Of a stretch of 64,000 nucleotides of DNA, positions 1-8,688 are shown one piece after another. The position numbers and the translations under genes are program-made. The notes under the pieces were generated by a model. That model searched no databases and was not told the DNA's origin. It saw only the letters and a list, made by a program, of their open reading frames with translations. This DNA comes from Muribaculaceae bacterium (GTDB taxonomy: Bacteria; Bacteroidota; Bacteroidia; Bacteroidales; Muribaculaceae). Positions within the stretch are counted from its first letter, which is position 1. Every line of letters begins with the position of its first letter. The stretch is taken from NCBI GenBank assembly GCA_022509165.1, contig JAFLTT010000005.1, positions 62,001-126,000 on the forward strand, read 5' to 3'.

Positions 1-307
1 TTGAAATATCTGTGGCAATTACTGCTGAAATACCGGCTTCTTTTGCTGCAGTTATTATGGAATGCATGTATGGGATGTCTTCGTCATAGATGATAGTATT
101 GACCGTAAGATAGGTCTTTACTTCCTTTTCATTACATCTTGACACAATAGTGCGAAGGTCGTCAAGATTAAAATTAGAACTCGACCTACTCCTCATGTTC
201 AATCCCTCTATACCGAAATATACCGCATCGGCACCTGCACTCAGGGCCGCTGCCAATGATTCAAAACTCCCCACTGGAGCCATAATCTCAAAGTCAGACC
301 TGTTCAT
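1..307 (-). CDS. Peptidase U32 family protein, N-terminal part (cut by window edge)
   Basis: The reverse strand opens with ATG at 307 and reads MNRSDFEIMAPVGSFESLAA, followed by AGADAVYFG and later DLRTIVSRCNEKEVKTYLTV; it runs off the left edge after about 102 codons. The opening (APVGSFESL...AGADAVYFG) is the hallmark of the U32 'collagenase-like' family, whose members include RlhA/TrhP-type RNA hydroxylation proteins. Which branch this belongs to cannot be told without the C-terminal part and its Cys residues. It starts 14 bp after the menG stop codon on the same strand, so the two are probably co-transcribed. No Shine-Dalgarno site is visible, as is usual for Bacteroidota. Confidence 0.85.
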   Translation of the reverse strand, partial: MNRSDFEIMAPVGSFESLAAALSAGADAVYFGIEGLNMRSRSSSNFNLDDLRTIVSRCNEKEVKTYLTVNTIIYDEDIPYMHSIITAAKEAGISAVIATDIS

Positions 308-321
308 CAAACACGAAATTT

Positions 322-1068
322 TTAACGCGCTACATAATAAGTAAGGGCCCCGAAACTTAGACTTTTCCACTCTACATGAGAAAAGCCGGATGCATAAAGC
401 AACGCCGCCATATCTTCACGTTTTGGACATGCGGCTATACTTTCCGGTAGATAGGAGTAGGCACGTTTATCACCCGATACCCATTTGCCTATAATTGGTA
501 TCAATTTACCGGCATAAAGATCATACGCCGTACGGGTAAGAAAACTGCGAGGAGTGGAAAGTTCTATGATACAAAGAACTCCTCCGGGAGCCAGTACCCT
601 TCTCATCTCATCAATACCTTTGCGAAGGTCACTGAAATTTCTCACTCCATACGCCACCGTAATGAAATTAAATTCTCCCTGATGAAAAGGCATCCCTAAA
701 GAATCTCCTTTGCCAAATGCCAAAAATTTCTGCTCCCCTGCCGGTAGAGAATTTAATTTTTCCCTGGCAATATCCAGCATCCCGTCTGAAAGGTCAATAC
801 CGGTGATGAGGGCTTCAGGAAACAACTTATGTAACTTGAAGGCTACATCCCCTGTGCCTGTGGCTACATCCAGTATCTTTAAATTATCTTTTTGAGGAAG
901 AGACCTTATCGCAGCCTTCAAAGCTATATTGCGCCATCTCTTATGTTGTCCCAACGACATGGCTGCATTCATCATATCGTATCTCCGGGAGATGGAATCA
1001 AACATTTGTTCTACTTCCTCACCCTTCTCTTCCCGTTCCCCATAAGGACTAATTTCCTCTACCTTCAT
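322..1068 (-). CDS. menG: Demethylmenaquinone methyltransferase
   Basis: This 248-aa class I SAM-dependent methyltransferase catalyses the last step of menaquinone synthesis (demethylmenaquinone to menaquinone). The SAM-binding glycine loop ILDVATGTGDVAF lies near residues 65-77. The family signatures are the N-terminal FDSISRRYDMMN and the segment VAYGVRNFSDLRKG followed by EMRRVLAPGGVL. Length is typical of the UbiE/MenG family; in an organism using menaquinone only, MenG is the likely activity (family knowledge plus inference). It precedes the U32 gene with a 14-bp gap. A tandem-repeat stretch separates it from the gene upstream. Confidence 0.95.
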   Translation of the reverse strand: MKVEEISPYGEREEKGEEVEQMFDSISRRYDMMNAAMSLGQHKRWRNIALKAAIRSLPQKDNLKILDVATGTGDVAFKLHKLFPEALITGIDLSDGMLDIAREKLNSLPAGEQKFLAFGKGDSLGMPFHQGEFNFITVAYGVRNFSDLRKGIDEMRRVLAPGGVLCIIELSTPRSFLTRTAYDLYAGKLIPIIGKWVSGDKRAYSYLPESIAACPKREDMAALLYASGFSHVEWKSLSFGALTYYVAR

Positions 1069-1172
1069 ATTCAGCCTTTTCCTTTTTTCCTATTTTTAGG
1101 TAACAATATACAACTTGGCCCTAAAGATTTTCAATAAACCGATATTGCTCATAGCATCTGATTTATCAGCCA

Positions 1173-1241
1173 TAGGGTGAATATTAGTCAGTTTTAGGTT
1201 TGTCTTAGGTTTGTCTTAGGTTTGTCTTAGGGTGAATATTA
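1173..1241. repeat. 11-bp tandem repeat inside a 14-bp direct repeat
   Basis: Three exact tandem copies of AGGTTTGTCTT occupy 1196-1228. The block is bracketed by two exact copies of TAGGGTGAATATTA at 1173-1186 and 1228-1241. It lies in the 176-bp gap between the menG start and the stop codon of the GNAT gene. The period of 11 and the exact identity suggest a slippage-prone minisatellite. The elements lie where the menG promoter is expected, so copy number could affect expression, but that is inference. Confidence 0.85.
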
Positions 1242-1244
1242 ATA

Positions 1245-2372
1245 TCACAACATCTTTCGGTAAGCCCTACGCCTGCGGTGCTGGCGGTTTGTGAAATAAT
1301 CCCATTGTCCCTGCACCTTATTGTTTGTTTCCAATTCCAGATTGGATTCTGCATATTTGAATCCATATTTAATATAGTAAGGAATTAGATCCTGGAATAG
1401 TAGAGCATTGACACCTTTGTTGAGATATTGAGGCTTAACGGCTACAAGCAACAGGTCTACCCTGTCTGTATGACATTTCAGAGCCCTTAAAAGATGATAC
1501 CATCCGAAGGGGAAAAGTTTACCTTTACTCTTCTGAAGAGCCTTGCTCAACGATGGCATCGAGATACCTATACCCACAAGATTGTCATCTTTATCCACTA
1601 TGGCTGTGAGCAAATCGAAATTAATCAGACTAAGATAAATTCCTATATAGTAATCTATTTGTTTCTCAGTGAGACGGGAGTACTCATAAAGATTGTCATA
1701 AGCCTCATTTATAAGATGGAAAAGAGGCCTTCCTATCTCTTCCTTTGCTTTCTTAGGACTTTTATATTTTTTCACCCGCAAGCCATATTTTTGTTTCACT
1801 ATGTTGGCTATGCGGTCGTACTTCTCAGGTATCTTATCAGGCACATCCATCAGAAATTCCACCCAGTCTGCCTCCTTTTCATATCCAAGTTTTTCAAGAT
1901 GTCGGGGATAATAGGGATAGTTGTAGATAGTAGCCATGGTCCCCAACTCCTCAAAGCCGTTGATCAGCATACCCTCATGGTCCATATCTGTGAAGCCCAT
2001 TGGCCCGATTATCTTTTTCATGCCTTTTTCCCGGGCCCAGTTTTCCACTGCGCCTATCAGTGCAGAAGACACCTCTTCATCATCGATAAAATCTACAAAG
2101 CCGAAACGTGCTGTAGCACCTCCACTTTTTTCATTGACCTGTCGATTGATAATGCCTGCAATTCTTCCTACCGGTTTCCCATCCTTATAAGCCATGTAAT
2201 AGACTGCTTCACAGAAATCAAAGGCCGGATTGGTTTTGGGCGACAGAGTGCCAAGATCATCCGATATCAAGGGAGGCACAAAATAGGGATTATCCTTATA
2301 CAGATCTATCTGAAACTGAGTGAATTTCTTCAGATTGGATTTCGTGGGTTCGAGCTTCTTAATTTCTATCAT
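1245..2372 (-). CDS. GNAT-like N-acetyltransferase family protein
   Basis: A 375-aa cytoplasmic protein without signal peptide or membrane segment. The N-terminal half (MIEIKKLEPTKSNLKKF, then PYFVPPLISDD, then GRIAGIINRQVNE) and the IIGPMGFTDMDHEGMLING segment match a conserved, poorly characterised Bacteroidota family annotated as GNAT acetyltransferase-like. A second acetyltransferase-type region near the end (VDLLLVAVKPQYLNKGVNALLF) carries the usual GNAT beta-4/alpha-3 pattern. The substrate is unknown. It is the last gene of the run serS-pseudokinase-GNAT, 34 bp after the pseudokinase stop. Confidence 0.7.
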   Translation of the reverse strand: MIEIKKLEPTKSNLKKFTQFQIDLYKDNPYFVPPLISDDLGTLSPKTNPAFDFCEAVYYMAYKDGKPVGRIAGIINRQVNEKSGGATARFGFVDFIDDEEVSSALIGAVENWAREKGMKKIIGPMGFTDMDHEGMLINGFEELGTMATIYNYPYYPRHLEKLGYEKEADWVEFLMDVPDKIPEKYDRIANIVKQKYGLRVKKYKSPKKAKEEIGRPLFHLINEAYDNLYEYSRLTEKQIDYYIGIYLSLINFDLLTAIVDKDDNLVGIGISMPSLSKALQKSKGKLFPFGWYHLLRALKCHTDRVDLLLVAVKPQYLNKGVNALLFQDLIPYYIKYGFKYAESNLELETNNKVQGQWDYFTNRQHRRRRAYRKML

Positions 2373-2406
2373 TTGAGGGCAACTTAAGGAATTTCTAAAT
2401 TAAGCC

Positions 2407-3186
2407 TTACACTGTGAGCCAGATTAAAATGAAAGCCATAACTGCTATGAAGCAACAAATTATGATATAAAGCTGGCTTGATGAACGTCGCTCCATATCA
2501 AGCTGGAGATCGGCTACTGTGCGGTATGAATGTTCCGGGTTTTCACATTTCTTGGCTATTCTTCTCAATTTGGGCAGATTGGCCGGAAGATTATCAAGCA
2601 CTTCATTTATTATCTTGCCATAGGAGGCTATATCGGCACGTGTATCCTGTTCGGAAAGCATATCCTTCTGGTCAAAACCCACATTGGTGAGCTTCAGATT
2701 TTCACTGTATTCGGTGAAAATTATCGTCTCAGGAGTGATGGGTATATGTTGCACATGATTTTCCTGGATATATTCCATTGCATCCAGCAACTGGGTCTCA
2801 AGGCGGTGCACAATCTTTGGTGTAAGCCTGTGTTCATCTATTAGACGACGTAAAGAATAACCATACACATCATCTGTGATTATGGCCATTCCTACCCCGG
2901 GTACCTTATCAAGGTCATTCACCATCACTATATTGGGATGGCAAAGGTTATACCTTATATCAAACTCTTTCTGAAGTAAAGCCTCATATTTGGGATTTCC
3001 TGCATATTGTGGCTTAAGAGCCTTAAGCATCACCCATTTCCCGAATTTCTTTACAGTATATACGTTGTAATAATCCTCTTCCCACTCAGGCAAAAGGTAT
3101 AATTCACTCCATTTTCCGGATGGATCATCAATGGGGATCTGTTTCTCCTCTTTGCTTACGTAAGGGTATGAAACCTTATTATTCAT
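2407..3186 (-). CDS. Membrane-anchored protein kinase-like protein (probable pseudokinase)
   Basis: A 259-aa protein with an N-terminal Ser/Thr kinase-like fold and one C-terminal membrane helix (about residues 236-258, YIIICCFIAVMAFILIW). The VAIK-type lysine survives in VMLKAL (K55), with an acidic partner in QKEFDI (E74). The catalytic loop reads HIPITPETII (from H147) where HRDLKPENIL is expected, and the DFG position reads NVG, so the catalytic Asp, the Mg-binding Asn and the DFG Asp are all lost. Phosphotransfer is therefore unlikely; a scaffold or sensor role is inference. It sits 18 bp downstream of serS in the same transcription unit. Confidence 0.75.
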   Translation of the reverse strand: MNNKVSYPYVSKEEKQIPIDDPSGKWSELYLLPEWEEDYYNVYTVKKFGKWVMLKALKPQYAGNPKYEALLQKEFDIRYNLCHPNIVMVNDLDKVPGVGMAIITDDVYGYSLRRLIDEHRLTPKIVHRLETQLLDAMEYIQENHVQHIPITPETIIFTEYSENLKLTNVGFDQKDMLSEQDTRADIASYGKIINEVLDNLPANLPKLRRIAKKCENPEHSYRTVADLQLDMERRSSSQLYIIICCFIAVMAFILIWLTV

Positions 3187-3204
3187 CTATCCGGGATAAG
3201 TTTG

Positions 3205-4476
3205 TCAGTTGATCATATCAAAACCGGTGTATTTCCTAAGACATTCAGGCACCACGATACCCTCCGGGGTCTGAAAATCTTCGAGCAAGGAGGCCACTAT
3301 TCGGGGCAATGCAAGAGCACTGCCGTTAAGAGTATGGCAAAGTTTTATCTTCTTATCCTCATCACGGTAACGGCATTTAAGCCTGTTGGCCTGATATGTT
3401 TCAAAATTAGAAACTGATGAAACCTCCAGCCAGCGTTGCTGTGCCGCGCTCCATACTTCAAAATCATATGTGATGGCGGAGGTAAACGACATATCGCCTC
3501 CACAGAGTCTCAGTATTCTCCAGGGGAGTCCCAGTGAATTTAGCAAATTTTCCACATGGGATTTCATCTCTTCGAGTGCAGCATAGGAATTTTCCGGCTT
3601 CTCGATTCTTACAATCTCCACCTTATCAAATTGATGCAACCTGTTGAGACCTCTTACATCCTTACCATAACTTCCGGCCTCTCTACGCCAACATGGAGAA
3701 TAAGCACAATTCTTACGAGGTAACTCATCTCCGGGTATTATCACGTCACGATACATATTGGTGACCGGCACCTCGGCTGTCGGTATAAGATAAAGATCGT
3801 CTACTGTGACATGATACATCTGTCCCTCTTTGTCGGGCAACTGGCCTGTGCCATAACCGGAGGCAGCATTTACTACAAAAGGTGGTTCCACTTCGGTATA
3901 TCCTGCAGCCGAAGCACTATCGAGAAAGAACTGAATCAAAGCCCTCTGAAGTCTGGCGCCTTTTCCGATATAAAACGGAAATCCGGCTCCTGTCACTTTC
4001 ACTCCAAGTTCAAAATCGATAAGGTTATATTTTTTTGCCAAGTCCCAGTGAGGAAGAGCCTCCGCACCAAGTTCAGGCATTTTTCCTCCTGTCTTTACAA
4101 CCACATTATCTTCAGCACACCTTCCTTCAGGCACATCTGCATTAGGAAGGTTTGGCACTGTAAGCAAAAGGTCGCGCATTTCATTTTCACTCCGATCAAG
4201 TTCTTCCTGCAATTTTTTGGTGTCCTCCTTAATCTGTGCCACTTTAGTCTTGGCTTCTTCAGCCTCTTCTTTTTTACCCTCTTTCATGAGAGAGCCGATT
4301 GTGGCTGCCAGTTTCTTCAATTCAGAAGCATCAGAGTCACATTTCTGCTGAAGGCGACGTCTTTTGGCATCAATATCCAGAATATCATTGATTACTTTTT
4401 TACCATCGAAACCTTTTACTGCCAGTCTTGAAATCACGAATTCCGGATTGGCCTTAATAGTCTGAAGTGTCAACAT
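3205..4476 (-). CDS. serS: Seryl-tRNA synthetase
   Basis: A 423-aa class II aminoacyl-tRNA synthetase charging tRNA-Ser. Residues ~1-105 form the long coiled-coil tRNA-binding arm (rich in KKLAATIGSLMKEGKKEEAE-type helix). The catalytic domain shows motif 2 (CWRREAGSYGKDVRGLNRLH, with the HQFDKVE that follows) and motif 3 (LNGSALALPR). Length is as expected for the family. A full Bacteroidota-type promoter lies at 4542-4573, giving a leader of about 58 nt. The pseudokinase and GNAT genes follow closely and should be co-transcribed. Confidence 0.97.
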   Translation of the reverse strand: MLTLQTIKANPEFVISRLAVKGFDGKKVINDILDIDAKRRRLQQKCDSDASELKKLAATIGSLMKEGKKEEAEEAKTKVAQIKEDTKKLQEELDRSENEMRDLLLTVPNLPNADVPEGRCAEDNVVVKTGGKMPELGAEALPHWDLAKKYNLIDFELGVKVTGAGFPFYIGKGARLQRALIQFFLDSASAAGYTEVEPPFVVNAASGYGTGQLPDKEGQMYHVTVDDLYLIPTAEVPVTNMYRDVIIPGDELPRKNCAYSPCWRREAGSYGKDVRGLNRLHQFDKVEIVRIEKPENSYAALEEMKSHVENLLNSLGLPWRILRLCGGDMSFTSAITYDFEVWSAAQQRWLEVSSVSNFETYQANRLKCRYRDEDKKIKLCHTLNGSALALPRIVASLLEDFQTPEGIVVPECLRKYTGFDMIN

Positions 4477-4541
4477 GTGGTAGAGTCAAGCGTTAGTTCG
4501 TTTTAAGTAAATTTGGAGAGGGTAGATAATTAGCAATTATG

Positions 4542-4573
4542 CAAAAATAATTTAAAATGATGTTATAGGCAAA
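4542..4573 (-). promoter_or_regulatory. Bacteroidota-type promoter for serS
   Basis: On the minus strand TTTG (4570-4573) is followed after exactly 20 bases by TATTTTTG (4542-4549), matching the -33/-7 pattern TTTG-N19-21-TAnnTTTG. The start point would be near 4535. Confidence 0.7.
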
Positions 4574-4592
4574 TTGGAACAGATGCTACATC

Positions 4593-5267
4593 CTATTGCA
4601 ATAAATCCGGACGAAGAAGTTTTGTTCTCATCATGCTCTGTTCGTGGCGCCAGTCGGCAATCCGTGCTTCATGTCCTGACAGTAATATGTCAGGCACTTT
4701 CCAGCCTTTGTAGTCTGCAGGTCGTGTATAGATAGGGGGAGCCAGCAGATTATCCTGGAATGAATCAGAAAGTGCCGATTGTTCGTCACCTATAGCACCC
4801 GGCAGCAGCCTTACTATAGCATCTATCATAACCATTGCAGGCAGTTCTCCCCCGGTAAGTACATAGTCTCCAATTGAAATTTCACGTGTCACCAGATGCT
4901 CACGGATGCGATAGTCAACTCCCTTGTAGTGCCCGCATAAGATTATGATATTCTCAAGCATCGACATCCGGTTGGCTATCTGCTGATTGAATCTCTCTCC
5001 ATCGGGAGAGGTGAATATTATTTCATCGTAATCTCTTTCAGATTTCAGATGAGATATGCAGCGGTCCACCGGTTCTATCTTCATCACCATTCCCGCTTCC
5101 CCTCCAAATGGATAATCATCTACCTTACGATGCACATCATGGGTATAATCACGAAGGTTATGCACTTCAAGATGTGCGAGTCCCTTTTGTTGTGCACGCT
5201 TTAAAATGGAGCAAGAAAGCACAGACTCAAACATCTCCGGGAGCACTGTAATAATATCTATTCGCAT
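4593..5267 (-). CDS. trmD: tRNA (guanine-N1-)-methyltransferase
   Basis: A 224-aa SPOUT-class methyltransferase that makes m1G37 in tRNAs reading CNN/CGG-type codons, preventing +1 frameshifts. The diagnostic pieces are [13 protein letters not shown] at the N-terminus, the knot segment [33 protein letters not shown], and [19 protein letters not shown]. The start is placed at 5267 because the family begins at MRIDIIT; the reading frame stays open 20 codons upstream, but that extension is not family-like. It follows ino1 by 86 bp and is probably co-transcribed with it. Confidence 0.96.
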   Translation of the reverse strand: MRIDIITVLPEMFESVLSCSILKRAQQKGLAHLEVHNLRDYTHDVHRKVDDYPFGGEAGMVMKIEPVDRCISHLKSERDYDEIIFTSPDGERFNQQIANRMSMLENIIILCGHYKGVDYRIREHLVTREISIGDYVLTGGELPAMVMIDAIVRLLPGAIGDEQSALSDSFQDNLLAPPIYTRPADYKGWKVPDILLSGHEARIADWRHEQSMMRTKLLRPDLLQ

Positions 5268-5353
5268 ATTCAAATATACAAATAACTCTCTACATAAAAA
5301 AACGGGAAGACGCTCATATGCATCCACCCGCTTTATAGAGTAATGAAAAGTTA

Positions 5354-6661
5354 TCAGTCTATTAATTCATCGGCTTTATATCCACCCATTACACGTATAG
5401 CGTTCTTGAGCATTACATACTGTTGGAAGAGATTGTTTACGGGCACCTCATCCTTGGTATAATCGTGCATCGGGCTCTTCAGGAAGAAACTGAGGAATCT
5501 CTGGATACCATAGCGTCCTGCTCTCTTTGCCACATCGCTTAGAAGTACGAGGTCCAGACAGAGTGGTGCTGCCAGGATAGAGTCGCGGCAAAGGAAATTG
5601 ATTTTGATTTGCATGGGATATCCCATCCAACCGAAGATGTCGATATTATCCCAGCCTTCTTTATTGTCGTTGCGGGGAGGATAATAGTTGATACGCACCT
5701 TATGGTAGTAATCACTGTATAGATCGGGTTGAGCCTCCGGTACGAGGATACTTTCAAGAGTGGAAAGTTTACTTACCTCCTTAGTGCGGAAGTTAGCCGG
5801 TTCATCAAGCACCAATCCGTCACGGTTACCAAGGATATTGGTAGAGAACCAACCTGCAAGGCCTAAGCAACGCACACCGATAATGGGAGCGAAACCTGAT
5901 TTAACAAGAGTCTGACCGGTCTTGAAGTCCTTGCCGGCAATAGGCACACGCATTTTCTCTGAGAATTCCCACATGGCCGGAATATCAACAGTAGTATTTG
6001 GTGCTCCCATAATGAATGGGCAACCCTCAGCTATTGCAGCATAGGCGTAGCACATTGAAGGTGCGATATGTTCTTTATCATCAGCCTTCATAGCCTCTTC
6101 TAATGCGGCAAGTGAACCATGTACCTTCTCATCTACCGGTACATATACTTCGGTTGAAGCAGCCCAAAGCACTACTATGCGGTCAACTCCGGTTTCTTTC
6201 TTGAAATTACGGATATCCTCACGGATTTGTTCCGTCATATCCCAACGGTCTTTCACAGTCTTTACATTATCACCGTCGAGACGCTTTGCGTAATTTTTGT
6301 CGAAAGCAGCTTTCATTGGTTTGATAGCCTCCAACTCTTCCTTCACCGGAAGGATGTCTTTGGCTTTGAGAACTTCTGCATTTACGGCTGCTTCAAAAGC
6401 ATTGGCAGGATATACATCCCATGCACCGAAAACGATGTCGTCTAATGTGGCCAGCGGAATGATATCCTTATATTTAAGATATTTTTTATCTTCACCTTCG
6501 CCCACTCTGATCTTATCGTATTGGGTCATGGAGCCCACCGGCTTAGCGAGACCTTTGCGAGCCATAAGAACACCGGTCATGAATGTGGAGGTAACAGCTC
6601 CAAGTCCTACTACGAGAACACCAAGCTTCCCATTTGCCGGTTGTGCCTTTTGATTTTCCAT
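5354..6661 (-). CDS. ino1: Inositol-3-phosphate synthase (myo-inositol-1-phosphate synthase)
   Basis: A 435-aa NAD-dependent isomerase turning glucose 6-phosphate into myo-inositol phosphate. The Rossmann loop reads [19 protein letters not shown] at residues 13-31. Later landmarks are [54 protein letters not shown] and [22 protein letters not shown], all typical of prokaryotic MIPS. It has its own promoter at 6749-6779 with an ~80-nt leader containing a small inverted repeat. The HAD, CDP-alcohol phosphotransferase, ATP-grasp and nucleotidyltransferase genes lie just upstream on the same strand, forming an inositol-lipid locus like the one characterised in Bacteroides thetaiotaomicron. Confidence 0.95.
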   Translation of the reverse strand: MENQKAQPANGKLGVLVVGLGAVTSTFMTGVLMARKGLAKPVGSMTQYDKIRVGEGEDKKYLKYKDIIPLATLDDIVFGAWDVYPANAFEAAVNAEVLKAKDILPVKEELEAIKPMKAAFDKNYAKRLDGDNVKTVKDRWDMTEQIREDIRNFKKETGVDRIVVLWAASTEVYVPVDEKVHGSLAALEEAMKADDKEHIAPSMCYAYAAIAEGCPFIMGAPNTTVDIPAMWEFSEKMRVPIAGKDFKTGQTLVKSGFAPIIGVRCLGLAGWFSTNILGNRDGLVLDEPANFRTKEVSKLSTLESILVPEAQPDLYSDYYHKVRINYYPPRNDNKEGWDNIDIFGWMGYPMQIKINFLCRDSILAAPLCLDLVLLSDVAKRAGRYGIQRFLSFFLKSPMHDYTKDEVPVNNLFQQYVMLKNAIRVMGGYKADELID

Positions 6662-6725
6662 AGCTTTTATGCTGTAAGTTTAGTTAGTCAATATTAATAT
6701 TTTAGGGCCGTATTCTACCCTTTGT

Positions 6726-6741
6726 AATTCCGCCGGGAATT
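6726..6741. promoter_or_regulatory. Small inverted repeat in the ino1 leader
   Basis: AATTCC (6726-6731) and GGAATT (6736-6741) form a perfect 6-bp inverted repeat around GCCG. It lies 8 bases downstream of the -7 box, at or just after the predicted start point, so it could be an operator or an RNA hairpin. Its small size leaves chance possible. Confidence 0.35.
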
Positions 6742-6748
6742 GCAACGA

Positions 6749-6779
6749 CAAAATTACTTGCAAAATTACATACTGCAAA
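6749..6779 (-). promoter_or_regulatory. Bacteroidota-type promoter for ino1
   Basis: Minus strand: TTTG (6776-6779), 19 bases, then TAATTTTG (6749-6756), an exact match to TTTG-N19-TAnnTTTG. It gives ino1 (and probably trmD) transcription independent of the HAD gene upstream. Confidence 0.75.
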
Positions 6780-6891
6780 TAAAAAGCAATAAAAAGAAGA
6801 CTACCCTTTTATTAAAAATTTATAAAAACAAGCGTATTTTATAAATTTATGTTAATAAAATAGATATTTATAAGAAAAGAGCTAAATTATG

Positions 6892-7602
6892 TTAATTAGG
6901 CACTTCTAAAAACCCAAAGATTTCATCAAGATTCCTTATGGCAGCTCCTTCATGCTTAAGTGGTGTGTCATCCCATCCTTTTCCCTCTATCAGCAGGGTC
7001 TGGCAACCTATCTTTTTGGCCGGATCTATATCATTCTTTACACTGTCGCCGACTACCAAAACTTCTTCCGGCGACAATCCAAGAGCTTTTACTCCAAGCT
7101 CAAAAATCCCGGAGTCAGGCTTCCTGACTCCTACTTTTGCGCTTTCCACCACCTTCTTGAAGCAATGCAATATCCCAAAATCTTCAAGCACTGTTTCTAT
7201 ATTTCCATAAAAATTCGACACCAGAACCAAGGGATATTTCTCGGCCAACTTCTCAAGTACCTCTTTTGATTTACTTACATTTTCTTTTGCCACCTCATAG
7301 CAATAGGTTGCAATCTCCCGTGCCTTTTCATCTATCTGGGCAGGCGGAAAGTTTCCCGTCCCCGCGAGATATCCCAGTTCTATCTGCATCTTGATATAAA
7401 GGAGATCTCCAAAATTATGATGGGGAAGGATATGGAGTGTACGTTCCAATTCTCTTTCTCCGTAAACATACGACTCACGGAAAAGAGCATCATTGGCAGC
7501 TACTCCTGCTTTATTCCATCCCTCACGTATCACATGACTCCAATGGTCACCTCCTGTGTCGAGTGTACCACCATAATCAAATATAATGCCTTTTATTTCC
7601 AC
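6892..7602 (-). CDS. HAD-superfamily hydrolase
   Basis: A 236-aa haloacid-dehalogenase-type hydrolase. Motif I is IIFDYGGTLD with nucleophile D9; the usual second Asp (D+2) is Gly, as in the FDxGG subgroup. Motif II is the Ser of PLVLVSNFYG, motif III the Lys of SAKVGVRKPD, and motif IV VVGDSVKNDIDPAKK. It follows the CDP-alcohol phosphotransferase stop by 75 bp. Its place in the inositol-lipid locus makes a phosphatase acting on an inositol-phosphate or phosphatidylinositol-phosphate intermediate a reasonable inference; the sequence alone does not give the substrate. Confidence 0.85.
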   Translation of the reverse strand: MEIKGIIFDYGGTLDTGGDHWSHVIREGWNKAGVAANDALFRESYVYGERELERTLHILPHHNFGDLLYIKMQIELGYLAGTGNFPPAQIDEKAREIATYCYEVAKENVSKSKEVLEKLAEKYPLVLVSNFYGNIETVLEDFGILHCFKKVVESAKVGVRKPDSGIFELGVKALGLSPEEVLVVGDSVKNDIDPAKKIGCQTLLIEGKGWDDTPLKHEGAAIRNLDEIFGFLEVPN

Positions 7603-7677
7603 CTTTTTGATGTTTTGAGTTTATAATTCAGATGTAAGTACAGTCGTCTTAGGTTTATTGAACCATATTCCCGACTT

Positions 7678-8661
7678 TTAGAGTGCTTTGTCTGTAGAAT
7701 TTGAAGTTGTAAGTTCCTTTGTCAATGTCTTGCAAAGATGTTCATGCCTCACTACCATATAAACCAATATGATATTCAATACTATTACCTCAAAAGCAAA
7801 ATAAAGCCATGGCATCCTGAAGATTAAAATAGCTGCAAAAAGTGCAAAACTTCGGGTATTGAAACTTAAGATATTGGTATATTTCATAAGAGGAAGGCTC
7901 ATCCTCCGGAATTTCTCTCGGAAATCTGCAGGGATATGGTTACCGTATTTATCCTTGATAGCCTTACGAAGTTTCTGCATCCAAGGTGTACGTTTTTCCT
8001 GGCCGGTGGTATAGTTGGCATAGAAGCCCATCACCAGTTTCTGGAAGAATTCTTTTTTCCACGACAAAGAATGGAATTTCTCCCAGAGAGGTGCTGCTGT
8101 TTCCAACTCGCTTCCCTCTTTCCCCTTCAAGAAGAAAAGATGAAACTGCCGGTAGTAATCAGCCATTGCTGCCTGGAGTCCGTGAAAGAATCCGGTGATT
8201 ATCGCAAATATCCAGATAGCCCATAGATGAGTCATGAAGAAATGACTTGTATGGTTCTCTCTCAGACATATAGCAGCATAAATGGCAGCAAACCATATCT
8301 CTCCGCTTAGTCCGTCGAGTATCCTGCCTAACCGGGAATATTGACCTGTCATTCTTGCCAACTGTCCGTCGGCGCTGTCGAAGGAGTCTGCCCACACAAG
8401 CAGAATCACTCCCCCGATATTAATCCAGAGGTTGTTGAAATAGAAACAAACACCTGCACCTATGCCCAGGAAAATTGATGCGATTGTAATAACGTTGGGG
8501 GTAATGCCCAGTCGCTTGGCCAGAAGGGCCCACATATATCCAATGGGTCGATAGAAAATAAGATCGAAAGTTTCCTCGGTATCCATGGATTTCAAAGAAT
8601 CCTTGTACCTGGATTTTTTCTTTGGTGAAGTTCCGCTGTTTGAAAGTGTATCGTCAGTCAC
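7678..8661 (-). CDS. CDP-alcohol phosphotransferase family membrane enzyme (inositol-lipid locus)
   Basis: A 327-aa integral membrane enzyme. The signature stretch reads DSADGQLAR, eight residues, G, three residues, D, then GLSGE. The canonical pattern is DxxDGxxAR-x8-G-xxx-D-xxx-D, so every signature residue is present except the final Asp, which is Gly with Glu next to it. In studied relatives the last Asp is the proposed catalytic base. The protein has hydrophobic segments around residues 40-85, 120-165 and 275-315, and a long polar middle region. Its place beside ino1 and a sugar-nucleotide-type transferase suggests a phosphatidylinositol(-phosphate) synthase, or an enzyme using CDP-inositol. 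The ATP-grasp gene stop lies 27 bp upstream. Confidence 0.85.
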   Translation of the reverse strand: MTDDTLSNSGTSPKKKSRYKDSLKSMDTEETFDLIFYRPIGYMWALLAKRLGITPNVITIASIFLGIGAGVCFYFNNLWINIGGVILLVWADSFDSADGQLARMTGQYSRLGRILDGLSGEIWFAAIYAAICLRENHTSHFFMTHLWAIWIFAIITGFFHGLQAAMADYYRQFHLFFLKGKEGSELETAAPLWEKFHSLSWKKEFFQKLVMGFYANYTTGQEKRTPWMQKLRKAIKDKYGNHIPADFREKFRRMSLPLMKYTNILSFNTRSFALFAAILIFRMPWLYFAFEVIVLNIILVYMVVRHEHLCKTLTKELTTSNSTDKAL

Positions 8662-8688
8662 TGTAAGTGGTTTTTTCTGTGGTCAAGA

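Noticed and set aside
1494..2387. Long plus-strand open frame (297 codons)
   Set aside because: It is the complement of the well-supported GNAT-like gene and gives no recognisable protein.
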